The notes: generated by a model from the sequence alone, not told the origin. A stretch of DNA of 12,596 bases from an uncultured Saprospiraceae bacterium (GCA_905479665.1 CAJQNM010000382.1:1-12596); one strand, 5' to 3'; positions 1 through 8,618 are shown, numbered from the stretch's first letter. Program-made: numbers and translations.

Positions 1-648
1 ATCGAAACGAGCGATCTCATCGTAGTACGAAGCCAGATCTTGCCTTGTTGCTGAGTCATCTTTAAGAATTTCCGGAACAGATAGGGTCGCCGCATCATGG
101 ACTCGCTCATGGGCTTCAAGCTGCCAATCTCGATGTGCATCAAAAGATGCGAACCAGGCAAAAAATGGTTTTTCTTTCGGACGCTCGCGAAGTGTATTCA
201 ACCACTGTCCTTCTCCTCCCGGGCCCCCTTTCCTACCCTCCCGACAATCATCAAATGCTCCCTTCACAGATGGCCCCATATGAAATTTACCAGCCTGAAT
301 CGTATGGTACCCAGCATCCTGCAAAAGGCTTGGGAATGCAATCTGATCAGCGGGTAGAGGCATGTGCAATTCTGGAGCACCGGTATTGTGCGGATATCTT
401 CCGGTCACCATGGAGCAGCGACTCGGGGAGCACGAGCTCGTGGTGAGGTAGGCATTGGTAAATAAGACTCCCGAGTTGGCCAATGCATCGATCTGATCGG
501 ATTTAACGTCCGAATTTCCATAGCACCCCAAGTCATCCCAACTGACATCATCGGCAATAAAGAGGATGACGTTGGGCAGGGGTTCTTGCGCTTGGCAGAA
601 AGGAATCCCGAGTAAAAATCCGAGTAAAATTAGAACCATCTTCATCAT
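1..648 (-). CDS. Secreted cysteine-type sulfatase, C-terminus cut by window edge
   Basis: Only the first 216 residues are in the window; family members are usually 450-550 residues, so more than half lies off the left edge. The start at 648 is an ATG followed by two more in-frame ATGs (645 and 639). A signal peptide is visible (residues 1-20, hydrophobic core around VLILLGFLLG, likely cleavage after CQA). The mature protein opens with NVILFIADD (metal-binding aspartates 33-34), then the sulfatase signature C73-S-P-S-R77, in which C73 would be oxidised to formylglycine, then GKFHMG (residues 120-125; GKWHLG in many relatives). The segment FASFDAHRDW (166-175) and the closing YYDEIARFD recall the S1_8/N-sulfoglucosamine sulfohydrolase branch, but substrate cannot be assigned from half a protein. 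It should hydrolyse sulfate esters or N-sulfates of glycans in the periplasm or outside the cell, and it needs a maturation enzyme (FGE or anSME) that is not in this window. It lies 19 bp behind the AsmA gene on the same strand, so co-transcription is plausible. Confidence 0.93.
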   Translation of the reverse strand, partial: MMKMVLILLGFLLGIPFCQAQEPLPNVILFIADDVSWDDLGCYGNSDVKSDQIDALANSGVLFTNAYLTTSSCSPSRCSMVTGRYPHNTGAPELHMPLPADQIAFPSLLQDAGYHTIQAGKFHMGPSVKGAFDDCREGRKGGPGGEGQWLNTLRERPKEKPFFAWFASFDAHRDWQLEAHERVHDAATLSVPEILKDDSATRQDLASYYDEIARFD

Positions 649-667
649 GAAATGAACTTAGCAATCT

Positions 668-3600
668 TTAATTTTCTTTTTCATTTTCCTTCTTCTTTTT
701 CTTTTTCTTGAATGGATTAAAATCCTCTAATTTCTTCTTGATATCCTCTACTGTGACGGTTGCGCTATCCCCTAGCATCTCCTTTCCGGCTTGGTTTAAT
801 GCTGAATCTATGGCAGCTCCGGTTTTCTCCTCCAAAAGACTATCTACGGATTCACCCAATTTCTTTTCCACCTTGGCTTTTACTTCATCCTTGATCTCAT
901 TCACCCGTTCGTCCGCTTTCTTCTTCAGAGAGTCTGCGGCAGCTGATAGCTCTTGGGTGAGCGTGTCCTTCACCACTTCCAGTTCTTCTGAGGCTCGGTT
1001 GCGAGCCGAGTCCTTCACTTCCGTTACTTTTTCAGTGACTGCATCCTTGAGCACTTCATCAGCTGTGCGACCCTCTCCGTCGACAACCCGGAGTGTCGTT
1101 GTCGGATCAAGGGGATTCCCATAAAGATCAATTTCCAGATTAATGTATTCAGAATCTTCTAAGCGCAAACCCATTTTATTGGCACGCTCCAGCACCAAAC
1201 CATATCCCCGATCCACTTGATCACTGATCGCATTCTTACGTAATAATTCACGCGGCACCTTAACCTTAAGCTTGTAATTCATATCTCCATCCAGTCGTTG
1301 CTTTCCGGCAATATTCATATTTAAATCCAATTTGTCAATGCGAAAATCAAAAGGCTTTACCTCCACTACGCCATCCTCTACGGCAAACCAATTCTTAGAC
1401 CTCTGAAAGTCGACATCCCGGAGCTCATTGAGCGCAAGTAATTCGGCCACCTTCTCCATTGGAATATAATCACTCAGCAATCCATTTACTGTCTCCAATA
1501 CACCTGAACCCGTAAGCGACCCTAAATCGGGATACATATTTTCCAATAAATCTCCCTCTAGTACCAAATTAGAATTCAACACTCCATTAATATGTTTGCC
1601 AATCGGTGCCAATTTATTGAGAAAAGGGATATGGGAAAAGGTCTGGCCAAAATCAAATTGTGATGCATCAAATTTCATCCGAAAAGCTGGAGCTGCTTCC
1701 GAACTGGTTTCATAACTACCCTCAAAAGTCATGCGCCCACCCAACATCTGCGTAGATGCATCTTCAATAACCAAGGTCTGATCTTTGATCACCAGTTGTC
1801 CTTTGAAGTTTTCCATGGTAATCCTGGTGTAGCGCAGATCCTCCACCTGGAGGCTTGCAGTGAGATCGATATTTTCTGGCACTTCATAGACAGTTACCAC
1901 ACTATCTACACCGGTATTTTCCACTGAAGCATCGGTGTACCAAGTATTTAAATCCAATTTTCGCGATACGATTTCTCCATCGACCTTGAGTGTTCCGTTT
2001 CCTTCGAGATAATCCAGGAGATTGCTCACTTGCCCTTTCACCTGCAGATCATTGCCATCTGCAATCAAGTCAAATTGACGAATCTGCAGATTTTCACCTC
2101 CATAAAGGCCTGAGATATTTACATTTTCCAACGTGTAGTCGGCAAATTTGGCCCCGCCAATCACAGCAATGAGATCGAGCTGGTACGCCAAATCAGCGGC
2201 AGTGGACGGAGCCGAAGAATCAGCTTCTGCCAAATAGGTTGTGTCTGCTGAGCCGGCCATAAGTTCGTTGAGGTCCAGATACTTGGACGTTAGTTTCAAT
2301 TTTCCGTGGAGTGGATCGCCAGGCTTGATCAGTGAGAGCAAATTTTCCAGTCTGGCTTCTATCGCGAGGTCACTCTTTCCCATCTTCAATTCTGCCCGAT
2401 CGATTTGCAATGCTTCTGGCTGAAAGGCAGCAGAAATAGTAGGGATAATAATCTCCGGCTGCCCAGCTACTTTGCTCCTGATGTCCTGACCGGTTAAATC
2501 ACCTGAGACGGCAACCTGGGCATATCTCTTATTTGTAAGATCGCTATGGCGAGCATCGAATACGACATCTGCATCAATCGATCCCGATAATTTCTCGACA
2601 TTTTGCAACGGAATCACAGCAGCGATCGAAGCCAGGTCAAGATTGCCATCAACCTCACCGACCAGATGAGGATCTGAAATCGGATGATCGATATGCAAAT
2701 TTGATTTAAATGGATTGCTATTTATTTCCAAATTTAAGGAGGGAATATCGACGACCAAGTCATCTGGATTTCCAGTTGCATTCTGCAAATGCACATCTGT
2801 ATTTATTTTTTCGATGGGAAAAAGCGCTTTAGCAGACTTAATCAAGCCATCAGACATTTTCATCCGTACATCAAAAGCGGGATAGCGTGATGGCTCAGCC
2901 TGGTATTTTCCCACGATCTCTCCGGCCAACGAAAAAGCCCCCTGTGTGGTCACTTGATTTAATTCCTCGGTAAATACTCCCGGAATAAGCGAAATAAATT
3001 GACGAATATCGCTCGATGGTGCTTCGAATTTGAGATCAAAATCAATCCCATCATCCGGTACAGAGATCGAACCATTTAGCGCCAGGTCTAGGTCATTGAG
3101 CGACATCCTGTTTTCGGCCAAACTGTACCGTGCCTCATTTAGGTCGACATTGATTAACGCATCTGCCTCCAGATGAACTCGTGACATATATTTTACTCCC
3201 GAAGAAATCACATCCAGCGATGCGATATCCGTACGGGTATCCAGATCAAATATTTCGTCGGCAAAACGTCCTCGACCCTGGTGGTTTATTTCCAGCAAAT
3301 CCGCACGTAGATCTCCTTGATTATCGAGGTAATGTAGCTCACCGCCATTGATTTCATACTGCTCAAAGTTAAGCACGACACTTCCTTCGTCTGCACTTCC
3401 TTCAGGTTCCGTAGCATGCATGATATCATAATTCGCTTTTCCCTCCGTATCAATCACCACGTTGAGTATGGGTCTGTCAATGACTGCACGCAAGATTTCC
3501 GGATCCTTTTTCCGATTGATCAGGCTAAAGAGATTCATCTCCAACTCGATGCGCTCCGCCTGCAATAGTCGGGTCTCAGAAAATACACCTCTGCCATCGA

Positions 3601-3826
3601 TCTGCAGTCTATCGACAGTGAGGCCGACATTGGGAAAAGAGCGAATCAGTCCCAATCGTGCATCGGCAAAATCAACGGTCGCGTCAAGATTTCGGTTCAG
3701 TTCCTTTTTGACACTTTCTACGACTTCATCGTGAAATATGAAAGGAATGGCGATCAGCCCAATCAAGACGAATAGGATAAGTCCGATGATGATGCCCAGT
3801 ATTCTAGACCACTTGCGTTTAGCCAT
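668..3826 (-). CDS. AsmA-family inner-membrane/periplasmic protein with charged helical tail
   Basis: The protein has 1052 residues from the chosen start. It has a short basic N-terminus (MAKRKW), one membrane anchor (about residues 8-31) and a very long periplasmic region. The first ~140 residues match the AsmA N-terminal pattern (VDFADARLGLIRSFPNVGLTVDRLQI, shown here as VDFADARLGLI then RSFPNVGLTVDRLQI). The middle is repetitive beta-rich sequence and the AsmA-like C-terminal domain follows (about 700-910, with segments such as GVLNSNLVLEGDL and RLDGDMNYKLKVKVP). From about residue 922 the last ~130 residues are strongly charged, helix-like, and rich in Lys, Glu and Ala, ending in a run of seven lysines. 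Family knowledge: AsmA, TamB and YhdP proteins are bridge-like proteins linked to phospholipid transport or outer-membrane homeostasis; the exact role here is unknown. A start 13 codons earlier (3865) is open, but the ATG at 3826 directly precedes the membrane anchor and lies downstream of a candidate -7 box (3850-3857), so I prefer it. The gene probably heads a transcript that includes the sulfatase. Confidence 0.9.
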   Translation of the reverse strand: MAKRKWSRILGIIIGLILFVLIGLIAIPFIFHDEVVESVKKELNRNLDATVDFADARLGLIRSFPNVGLTVDRLQIDGRGVFSETRLLQAERIELEMNLFSLINRKKDPEILRAVIDRPILNVVIDTEGKANYDIMHATEPEGSADEGSVVLNFEQYEINGGELHYLDNQGDLRADLLEINHQGRGRFADEIFDLDTRTDIASLDVISSGVKYMSRVHLEADALINVDLNEARYSLAENRMSLNDLDLALNGSISVPDDGIDFDLKFEAPSSDIRQFISLIPGVFTEELNQVTTQGAFSLAGEIVGKYQAEPSRYPAFDVRMKMSDGLIKSAKALFPIEKINTDVHLQNATGNPDDLVVDIPSLNLEINSNPFKSNLHIDHPISDPHLVGEVDGNLDLASIAAVIPLQNVEKLSGSIDADVVFDARHSDLTNKRYAQVAVSGDLTGQDIRSKVAGQPEIIIPTISAAFQPEALQIDRAELKMGKSDLAIEARLENLLSLIKPGDPLHGKLKLTSKYLDLNELMAGSADTTYLAEADSSAPSTAADLAYQLDLIAVIGGAKFADYTLENVNISGLYGGENLQIRQFDLIADGNDLQVKGQVSNLLDYLEGNGTLKVDGEIVSRKLDLNTWYTDASVENTGVDSVVTVYEVPENIDLTASLQVEDLRYTRITMENFKGQLVIKDQTLVIEDASTQMLGGRMTFEGSYETSSEAAPAFRMKFDASQFDFGQTFSHIPFLNKLAPIGKHINGVLNSNLVLEGDLLENMYPDLGSLTGSGVLETVNGLLSDYIPMEKVAELLALNELRDVDFQRSKNWFAVEDGVVEVKPFDFRIDKLDLNMNIAGKQRLDGDMNYKLKVKVPRELLRKNAISDQVDRGYGLVLERANKMGLRLEDSEYINLEIDLYGNPLDPTTTLRVVDGEGRTADEVLKDAVTEKVTEVKDSARNRASEELEVVKDTLTQELSAAADSLKKKADERVNEIKDEVKAKVEKKLGESVDSLLEEKTGAAIDSALNQAGKEMLGDSATVTVEDIKKKLEDFNPFKKKKKKKENEKEN

Positions 3827-3849
3827 GATATTTATCGTAAGGTTACTCT

Positions 3850-3857
3850 CAAACGTA
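3850..3857 (-). promoter_or_regulatory. Candidate Bacteroidota -7 box for the AsmA gene
   Basis: Read on the minus strand, these bases are TACGTTTG, an exact match to the Bacteroidota sigma-ABfr -7 consensus TAnnTTTG. The box ends 23 bp before the ATG at 3826. I see no TTTG at the expected -33 distance, so the call rests on one short element. If it is real, the transcript would begin inside the 13-codon extension of the longer open frame, which supports the shorter start. Confidence 0.35.
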
Positions 3858-4058
3858 ATTGACACCTCACATCCTATGTGTAGGTGTACTTATCTGTGGG
3901 ACGCTTAAGGCCTGGTGAAGTCTCTCTAAGAAAGTGTTAACAATGACATACCACCGCTCGGTATCCTGAAAACCCAGTTAAAAACACCTTCGTACCGTCA
4001 ATTTACGAAATTTAATTCTGCCGATAGTTTTATTGCCATCGTTTATTCCGAGTGTTTT

Positions 4059-4094
4059 TAAGACCTTCCATATTTTAGAATTGAGAAGGTCTTA
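4059..4094. repeat. Perfect 10-bp inverted repeat upstream of cimA
   Basis: The left arm TAAGACCTTC (4059-4068) and right arm GAAGGTCTTA (4085-4094) are exact reverse complements around a 16-bp A/T-rich spacer. The flanks (TTTT on the left, TAAAAAAA on the right) could extend pairing past one bulged base. AAGACC occurs a third time at 4101-4106. There is no T-run after the stem on either strand, so a simple intrinsic terminator is unlikely. The repeat could be an operator for a dimeric regulator or a hairpin in the cimA leader, depending on where transcription starts; it ends 70 bp before the cimA start codon. Confidence 0.7.
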
Positions 4095-4164
4095 TAAAAA
4101 AAGACCAATCCATAGCAGAGTCGGCAGGTAATCAATATCTTCGGAATTTTGGACAAAATTCGTT

Positions 4165-5760
4165 GTGCAGAAACCTACCATATCAATCTACGACACTACC
4201 CTGAGGGATGGTACTCAGGGGGAAGGCATTTCTTTTTCGGCTCAAGACAAGGTCTTGTTGGCAGAACGGATGGATGCTTTTGGTTTTGATTACATCGAAG
4301 GTGGCTGGCCAGGCTCCAATCCTCGCGACATGGAATTTTTTGAGCTTGCCGCAAAAACGACCTTCAAGCATGCGAAGATTGCCGCTTTCGGCTCTACTCG
4401 AAGGGCAAGTCTGGCCGTCGAAAACGATGCCCAGATTGCACAGCTTATCGATGCAAAAACCCCTGTGGTCACTATTTTTGGAAAAACGTGGTCACTGCAT
4501 GTGACGGAGGTTTTGAAAACTACGCGTGAAGAAAATCTGAAAATGATCGAAGATTCGGTCGCCTACCTAAAGTCGCATGACCGGGAGGTCATCTACGATG
4601 CAGAGCACTTCTTTGATGGCTATGAGGACAATCCCGAGTACGCCATACAAACCCTCGCTGCAGCAAAACGTGGAGGTGCAGACTATTTAGTGCTTTGTGA
4701 CACCAACGGCGGCACACAGGTATCACGACTCACTGACATCGTCCAAAAAATAATCCAGCAGATCGATCATCCGATTGGCATACATTGCCACAATGACTCC
4801 GGGCTGGGCGTGGCGCTCACGCTAGCTGGTATTGAGGCAGGGGCAACCATGGTGCAAGGCACGATAAATGGCTATGGGGAGCGGGTTGGAAATGCGAATC
4901 TGACGAGCATTTTACCGAATCTGTATTTCAAATTGGACTACGCATTAAACTGCGGGGTGCACCTGAAAGAATTGCGCTCTTTTTCACTCGATGTCGATAA
5001 ACTGGCCAATATCCCTTCCAATAAAAAAATGCCCTTTGTCGGCGATAGCGCATTCGCACACAAAGGGGGTGTTCATGCCAATGCGGCAAAAAAAGTGGCC
5101 CATAGCTATGAGCACATGCGGCCTGAACAAATTGGCAATCGTCAACGCATTTTATTGTCTGATATGTCTGGCGGAAGCAGCATAAGCCTCAAAGCCAGAC
5201 AAATGGGTATTGAAATAGACGAAAAGGCTCCGGAAATGCGGTCCTTCCTGGCTGAAATAAAAAGATTGGAAAATATTGGCTACGAGTTTGAAAATGCGGA
5301 TGCCTCCTTTTTTGTCCTCCTGGAAAAACATTTTAACGGTTTTCAAGATCCTTTCGAACTCGTCAGTTATCGTACGATCTCAGAGGTAGTGCGTGATGGA
5401 AATATCAATATTTCGGAAGCCGTCGTAAAATTACGCATAGAAGAAAGCCCTGAAATTAAATTAACTATTTCTGAATCGTCAGGACCAGTAGGTGCTCTAG
5501 ATCAAGCGATGCGTTCTGCTTTTATTGCTCATTTTCCCGCACTCGAAAATGTGGAATTGCTGGATTATAAGGTGCGTATTCTCCAGACTGGAAAAGGCAC
5601 GAACTCAACGGTTCAAGTCTTAATGAAATCAGGTGACCAAAATAAAACCTGGTGGACCTGTGGAGCAGACTTCAGCATCATCGAGGCGAGTTATCAGGCC
5701 CTATGTGATTCATTTCGCTATTACCTCCTCGAACATGGAGCGACAAAATCCGCTTCGTGA
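4165..5760 (+). CDS. cimA: Citramalate synthase
   Basis: The 531-residue protein matches the usual length of the CimA family (TIGR00977-type). It should condense pyruvate with acetyl-CoA to (R)-citramalate, the first step of the threonine-independent route to isoleucine, in the cytoplasm. Visible HMGL-like TIM-barrel motifs are YDTTLRDGTQGEG (9-21, with R14 and D15), the CimA-typical DAEHFFDGYEDNPEYA (145-160), HCHNDSGLGVA (207-217), which carries the two metal-binding histidines, and NGYGERVGNANL (235-246). FAHKGGVHANA (297-307) follows the barrel. The C-terminal ~130 residues form the LeuA-type regulatory/dimerisation region, where isoleucine would feed back. The DAEHFFDG signature and the N-terminal pattern favour CimA over isopropylmalate or homocitrate synthase. 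The start is a GTG at 4165; no in-frame ATG lies upstream near it, and the Shine-Dalgarno sequence is weak (GGA at 4151-4153). Its stop overlaps the next gene by 4 bp. Confidence 0.95.
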   Translation: MQKPTISIYDTTLRDGTQGEGISFSAQDKVLLAERMDAFGFDYIEGGWPGSNPRDMEFFELAAKTTFKHAKIAAFGSTRRASLAVENDAQIAQLIDAKTPVVTIFGKTWSLHVTEVLKTTREENLKMIEDSVAYLKSHDREVIYDAEHFFDGYEDNPEYAIQTLAAAKRGGADYLVLCDTNGGTQVSRLTDIVQKIIQQIDHPIGIHCHNDSGLGVALTLAGIEAGATMVQGTINGYGERVGNANLTSILPNLYFKLDYALNCGVHLKELRSFSLDVDKLANIPSNKKMPFVGDSAFAHKGGVHANAAKKVAHSYEHMRPEQIGNRQRILLSDMSGGSSISLKARQMGIEIDEKAPEMRSFLAEIKRLENIGYEFENADASFFVLLEKHFNGFQDPFELVSYRTISEVVRDGNINISEAVVKLRIEESPEIKLTISESSGPVGALDQAMRSAFIAHFPALENVELLDYKVRILQTGKGTNSTVQVLMKSGDQNKTWWTCGADFSIIEASYQALCDSFRYYLLEHGATKSAS

Positions 5761-6959
5761 GTACACTGCTGGATCGGCCTCATTCGCTCTCTGCAAATCT
5801 TACACACTTTGGTCGTTTTCTGAGGTCAGAAGGTTTTTCTATCTCCGCTGATGATCTAGCCGGAGCACTATCTAGTTTAGAACTGATCCCCCCCATAAAT
5901 CCAGATACTTTTGAGCTGACCTTGCAATGCATGCTTTGCAAAAGACAAGACGATCTTGAAAAATTTGCCCAGCTTTTTCAGATCTACTGGAGTGAGCGTC
6001 GAAAAGGAGAGGACAGTAAACTCAAAGAAATAGAAGAACAAAACGATGCAGAATCATCCGAACCACCCAGTAGACCATCTGCTCCGCCCATCCATGAGCT
6101 AAGAAAATGGTTGAACGGGAATCGCGAAGAGGAAGAAACCACCATCGAGACTTACAGTACAGCCATCGCCCTGGAGCAAAAGGCATTTTCTGAAATGTCT
6201 GAAGATGAAATACTTGCCATCTATCGTCTCTTGCAGCGCACCGCACGGATGAGCCGAAAAAACATCAGCCGACGCTTTAGCCCAAGTCGCCGTGCAGCGC
6301 TGTTTGATCTGAAACAGACTTTGAGAGCCAGTCTCCACAAAGGCGGAGAGCTCATAAATTTGAAGTATCGGAAACCCAAGCCACGCAAATACAAGTTGAT
6401 TATTCTGGCGGATATAAGTCGATCCATGGGTCTATATAGCCGATTTACGATGCATTTTATGCTGGCCTTGCGACCACTCTTCACCAGGATGGAAGCTTTC
6501 GTTTTCAGCCTAGATCTCCAGCACATTACAGAATATCTTTCTAGTGGAATACAGCTTCAGGAAAACCTCGATACATTTATAGACCAGGCGGCTTTGCGAT
6601 CCGGTGGCACCCAAATCGGGCTCGCTCTACAAAATTTCCAGCAACAATATGCTACTGCCATGCTGGACAAAACGGCCAAAGTCCTGATCATCAGTGACGG
6701 CTGGGACATGGGGGATCAGGATCTCATTGATGAGTCTATGTACCACATCCATCGCCAATGTCGACAAGTCATTTGGATAAACCCGCTGAAAGGAAATCCA
6801 GACTATCGTCCGGAAGTACGTGGCATGAAAGCTGCTCTTCCGCACATCGACCACTTTGTCTCTGCCCATAATCTAGAATCGCTCAAGGCCATTGTTCCGA
6901 TATTGTTTTCGAGTCGTCGCAAGCGAGTTGGCGCCAATGCACTGACTATGTCTGTATGA
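5757..6959 (+). CDS. CoxE-like VWA domain protein with intact MIDAS
   Basis: The protein has 400 residues. The N-terminal ~120 are helical, with an acidic, proline-containing linker (about 85-115). A basic segment follows (161-211, with RRFSPSRRAAL and KYRKPKPRKYK), then a von Willebrand A domain from about 212. The metal-ion-dependent adhesion site is complete: D219-I-S221-R-S223, T285 in RSGGTQIG, and D314 in IISDGWDMGD. The end (VIWINPL, GMKAALPHIDHF, AHNLESL) is typical of the CoxE/VWA_CoxE family. Family knowledge: CoxE-type proteins usually work with a MoxR/CoxD AAA+ ATPase as a chaperone pair for metal-cofactor insertion or protein remodelling in the cytoplasm. No MoxR gene is in this window. 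The GTG start at 5757 shares GTGA with the cimA stop, which points to translational coupling. No signal peptide or membrane segment is seen. The target protein is unknown. Confidence 0.88.
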   Translation: MSTLLDRPHSLSANLTHFGRFLRSEGFSISADDLAGALSSLELIPPINPDTFELTLQCMLCKRQDDLEKFAQLFQIYWSERRKGEDSKLKEIEEQNDAESSEPPSRPSAPPIHELRKWLNGNREEEETTIETYSTAIALEQKAFSEMSEDEILAIYRLLQRTARMSRKNISRRFSPSRRAALFDLKQTLRASLHKGGELINLKYRKPKPRKYKLIILADISRSMGLYSRFTMHFMLALRPLFTRMEAFVFSLDLQHITEYLSSGIQLQENLDTFIDQAALRSGGTQIGLALQNFQQQYATAMLDKTAKVLIISDGWDMGDQDLIDESMYHIHRQCRQVIWINPLKGNPDYRPEVRGMKAALPHIDHFVSAHNLESLKAIVPILFSSRRKRVGANALTMSV

Positions 6960-7055
6960 CAAATAAAACCTAATAAAATGTTGTTTCGAGGAGATTTGTC
7001 ATGCAAACTTAACTACTGAAATACTCCTTTAATTTTTGATTGCTTATTTTCAATT

Positions 7056-8618
7056 ATGAAAAAACTAATCAGCCTTACACGTTTTAAGTCAAGCCTCGCC
7101 TGTATTATCCTTTTATTCGCACTGAGTTTTAGTCTCAGGGCCACGGTCACCTTACCCTCCATTTTCAGTGATCATATGGTCTTGCAACAAAAACAATCAA
7201 ATCCAGTTTGGGGATGGGCTCCTGCTGGGGAAGTAGTGAAGATTCAAATAAATGGGCAATCGCATGCAGTCGAAGCGAATGCAGAAGGCCGCTGGGATGT
7301 GAAATTGAATCCAATTCCTGCCGGTGGCCCCTATCAAATGCGCATTGAAGGAGCTGATCACTCGTTTCAGCTTCGTGATATTCTAGTGGGAGAGGTGTGG
7401 ATCTGTTCTGGTCAGTCTAATATGGCGTGGACCGTGAATAATTCGAATGCTGCCGAGCTGGAATTATTGACGGCTAACTTTCCGAATATTCGTTTGATTT
7501 CGGTGCCTCAGGTGGGTACCCAGGATGCGCATAATGATTTTAAAGGTGCATGGGCTCGTTGCACCGCCGAAGAAGTGAAGGACTTTTCAGCGATTGGGTT
7601 TTTCTTTGGCCGTAGACTACATCAGGCATTAAATGTACCGATCGGGCTTATCGACAATGCCTGGGGAGGCTCTGCCGCCGAAGCATGGATAAAGCGGGAT
7701 GTCCTGGAAAAAGAGGGGCAATATAATGAGCTCCTTACCTGGTGGGAAGACCAAGAGCAAAACTTTGACTATGATCAGGCGCTTGCCGAATGGGCCATAA
7801 AACTCTCAGACTGGCAGGAAGCAGGCAGCTTGGGAAATAAGCCGCGGCGGCCTAACAATCTGATGCGGGGCAATCAGCGACCTGCCAATATCTACAATGG
7901 CGTATTGCATCCCACCATAGGATATGGTATACGAGGTGCGATCTGGTATCAAGGAGAATCAAATGCCTCTAGGGCACATCAATACCGTGATCTTTTTCCA
8001 TTGATGATTGAGCATTGGCGTGAAGAATGGGGCCAAGGTAATTTTCCATTTTACTATGTTCAGCTCGCCGACTTTATGGACGAAGAAACGGAACCAGCTG
8101 AAAGTGCTTGGGCAGAACTTCGCGAAGCACAGACCATGACGATGAGCCGATTGCCCAATGTCGGTGAAGCAGTTATTATTGATGTGGGTGAAGGTCGCGA
8201 TATCCATCCCCGCAATAAGCAGGTGGTTGCCAATCGACTAGCGAGATGGGCATTGGCGAGAGACTATGGAAAAACGATTCAATTCAGAAGCCCGACTTTT
8301 CGATCAGTGGAAAAGGAAGGAAATAAAATGATACTTACATTCAACCAAGTAGGACAAGGCCTGTATGCCTTTGACAAACGGCAGCCGCTGGGCTTCACCA
8401 TCGCCGGTGACGATAAGAAATTTGTACATGCGGAAGCTGAGATCATTGGAGCCAATCAGATTGCTGTTTGGAGTGAAGCCGTCAGTAGTCCTGTTTCCGT
8501 GCGCTACGCTTGGGCCAATAATCCAGTTTGCAATATGTACAGTAGGGATGGATTGCCCATGACTCCCTTTCGCACGGATGCTTGGCCTGGAGTGACGGAT
8601 GGCAAGAAGAGTCGGTGA
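7056..8618 (+). CDS. Secreted sialate O-acetylesterase (SASA/CE20-type carbohydrate esterase)
   Basis: The 520-residue protein opens with an export signal (basic residues, then a hydrophobic core around 13-27; likely cleavage near residue 29-30). Mature-protein landmarks are LPSIFSDHMVLQ (33-44), GEVWICSGQSNM (112-123) with nucleophile S121, GLIDNAWGGS (197-206), GAIWYQGESNA (294-304), and DIHPRNK (382-388) with probable catalytic D382 and H384. This is the full SGNH/SASA esterase set. An N-terminal beta-sandwich precedes the nucleophile and a short beta domain follows the catalytic histidine. It should remove O-acetyl groups from sugars, either sialic acid or other acetylated glycans such as xyloglucan side chains; the sequence does not decide between them. 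A 96-bp A/T-rich gap separates it from the VWA gene, so it may have its own promoter; TTTG occurs at 7035-7038 but no well-spaced partner was found. It begins a run of three plus-strand genes for exported proteins. Confidence 0.93.
   Translation: MKKLISLTRFKSSLACIILLFALSFSLRATVTLPSIFSDHMVLQQKQSNPVWGWAPAGEVVKIQINGQSHAVEANAEGRWDVKLNPIPAGGPYQMRIEGADHSFQLRDILVGEVWICSGQSNMAWTVNNSNAAELELLTANFPNIRLISVPQVGTQDAHNDFKGAWARCTAEEVKDFSAIGFFFGRRLHQALNVPIGLIDNAWGGSAAEAWIKRDVLEKEGQYNELLTWWEDQEQNFDYDQALAEWAIKLSDWQEAGSLGNKPRRPNNLMRGNQRPANIYNGVLHPTIGYGIRGAIWYQGESNASRAHQYRDLFPLMIEHWREEWGQGNFPFYYVQLADFMDEETEPAESAWAELREAQTMTMSRLPNVGEAVIIDVGEGRDIHPRNKQVVANRLARWALARDYGKTIQFRSPTFRSVEKEGNKMILTFNQVGQGLYAFDKRQPLGFTIAGDDKKFVHAEAEIIGANQIAVWSEAVSSPVSVRYAWANNPVCNMYSRDGLPMTPFRTDAWPGVTDGKKSR

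Larger units (their letters stand above)
3827..4164. other. Gene-free divergent regulatory interval between AsmA gene and cimA
   Basis: About 340 bp separate the two divergent start codons. No convincing coding sequence is present. Short frames such as an ATG at 3876 (10 codons) lack runs of Ile, Leu or Val codons and so do not look like an attenuation leader for branched-chain amino acid genes. The interval holds a candidate -7 box for the leftward gene (3850-3857) and a perfect inverted repeat (4059-4094). A weaker TATCTTCG (4136-4143), one mismatch from TAnnTTTG, sits about 20 bp before the cimA start. I do not recognise a T-box, riboswitch or tRNA. Confidence 0.6.

Noticed and set aside
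97..446. Two overlapping plus-strand frames of 86 and 103 codons
   Set aside because: They lie antisense to the sulfatase, whose signal peptide, CSPSR signature and metal ligands are clear; neither resembles a known protein.
708..1124. Plus-strand open frame of 138 codons, rich in Ser and Phe
   Set aside because: It is the mirror image of the Lys/Glu-rich tail of the AsmA-family protein, and its composition is explained by antisense reading of Lys and Glu codons.
4059..4094. Inverted repeat as an intrinsic terminator
   Set aside because: Neither strand has a T-run after the stem, and both neighbouring genes point away from it, so there is no transcript end to serve.
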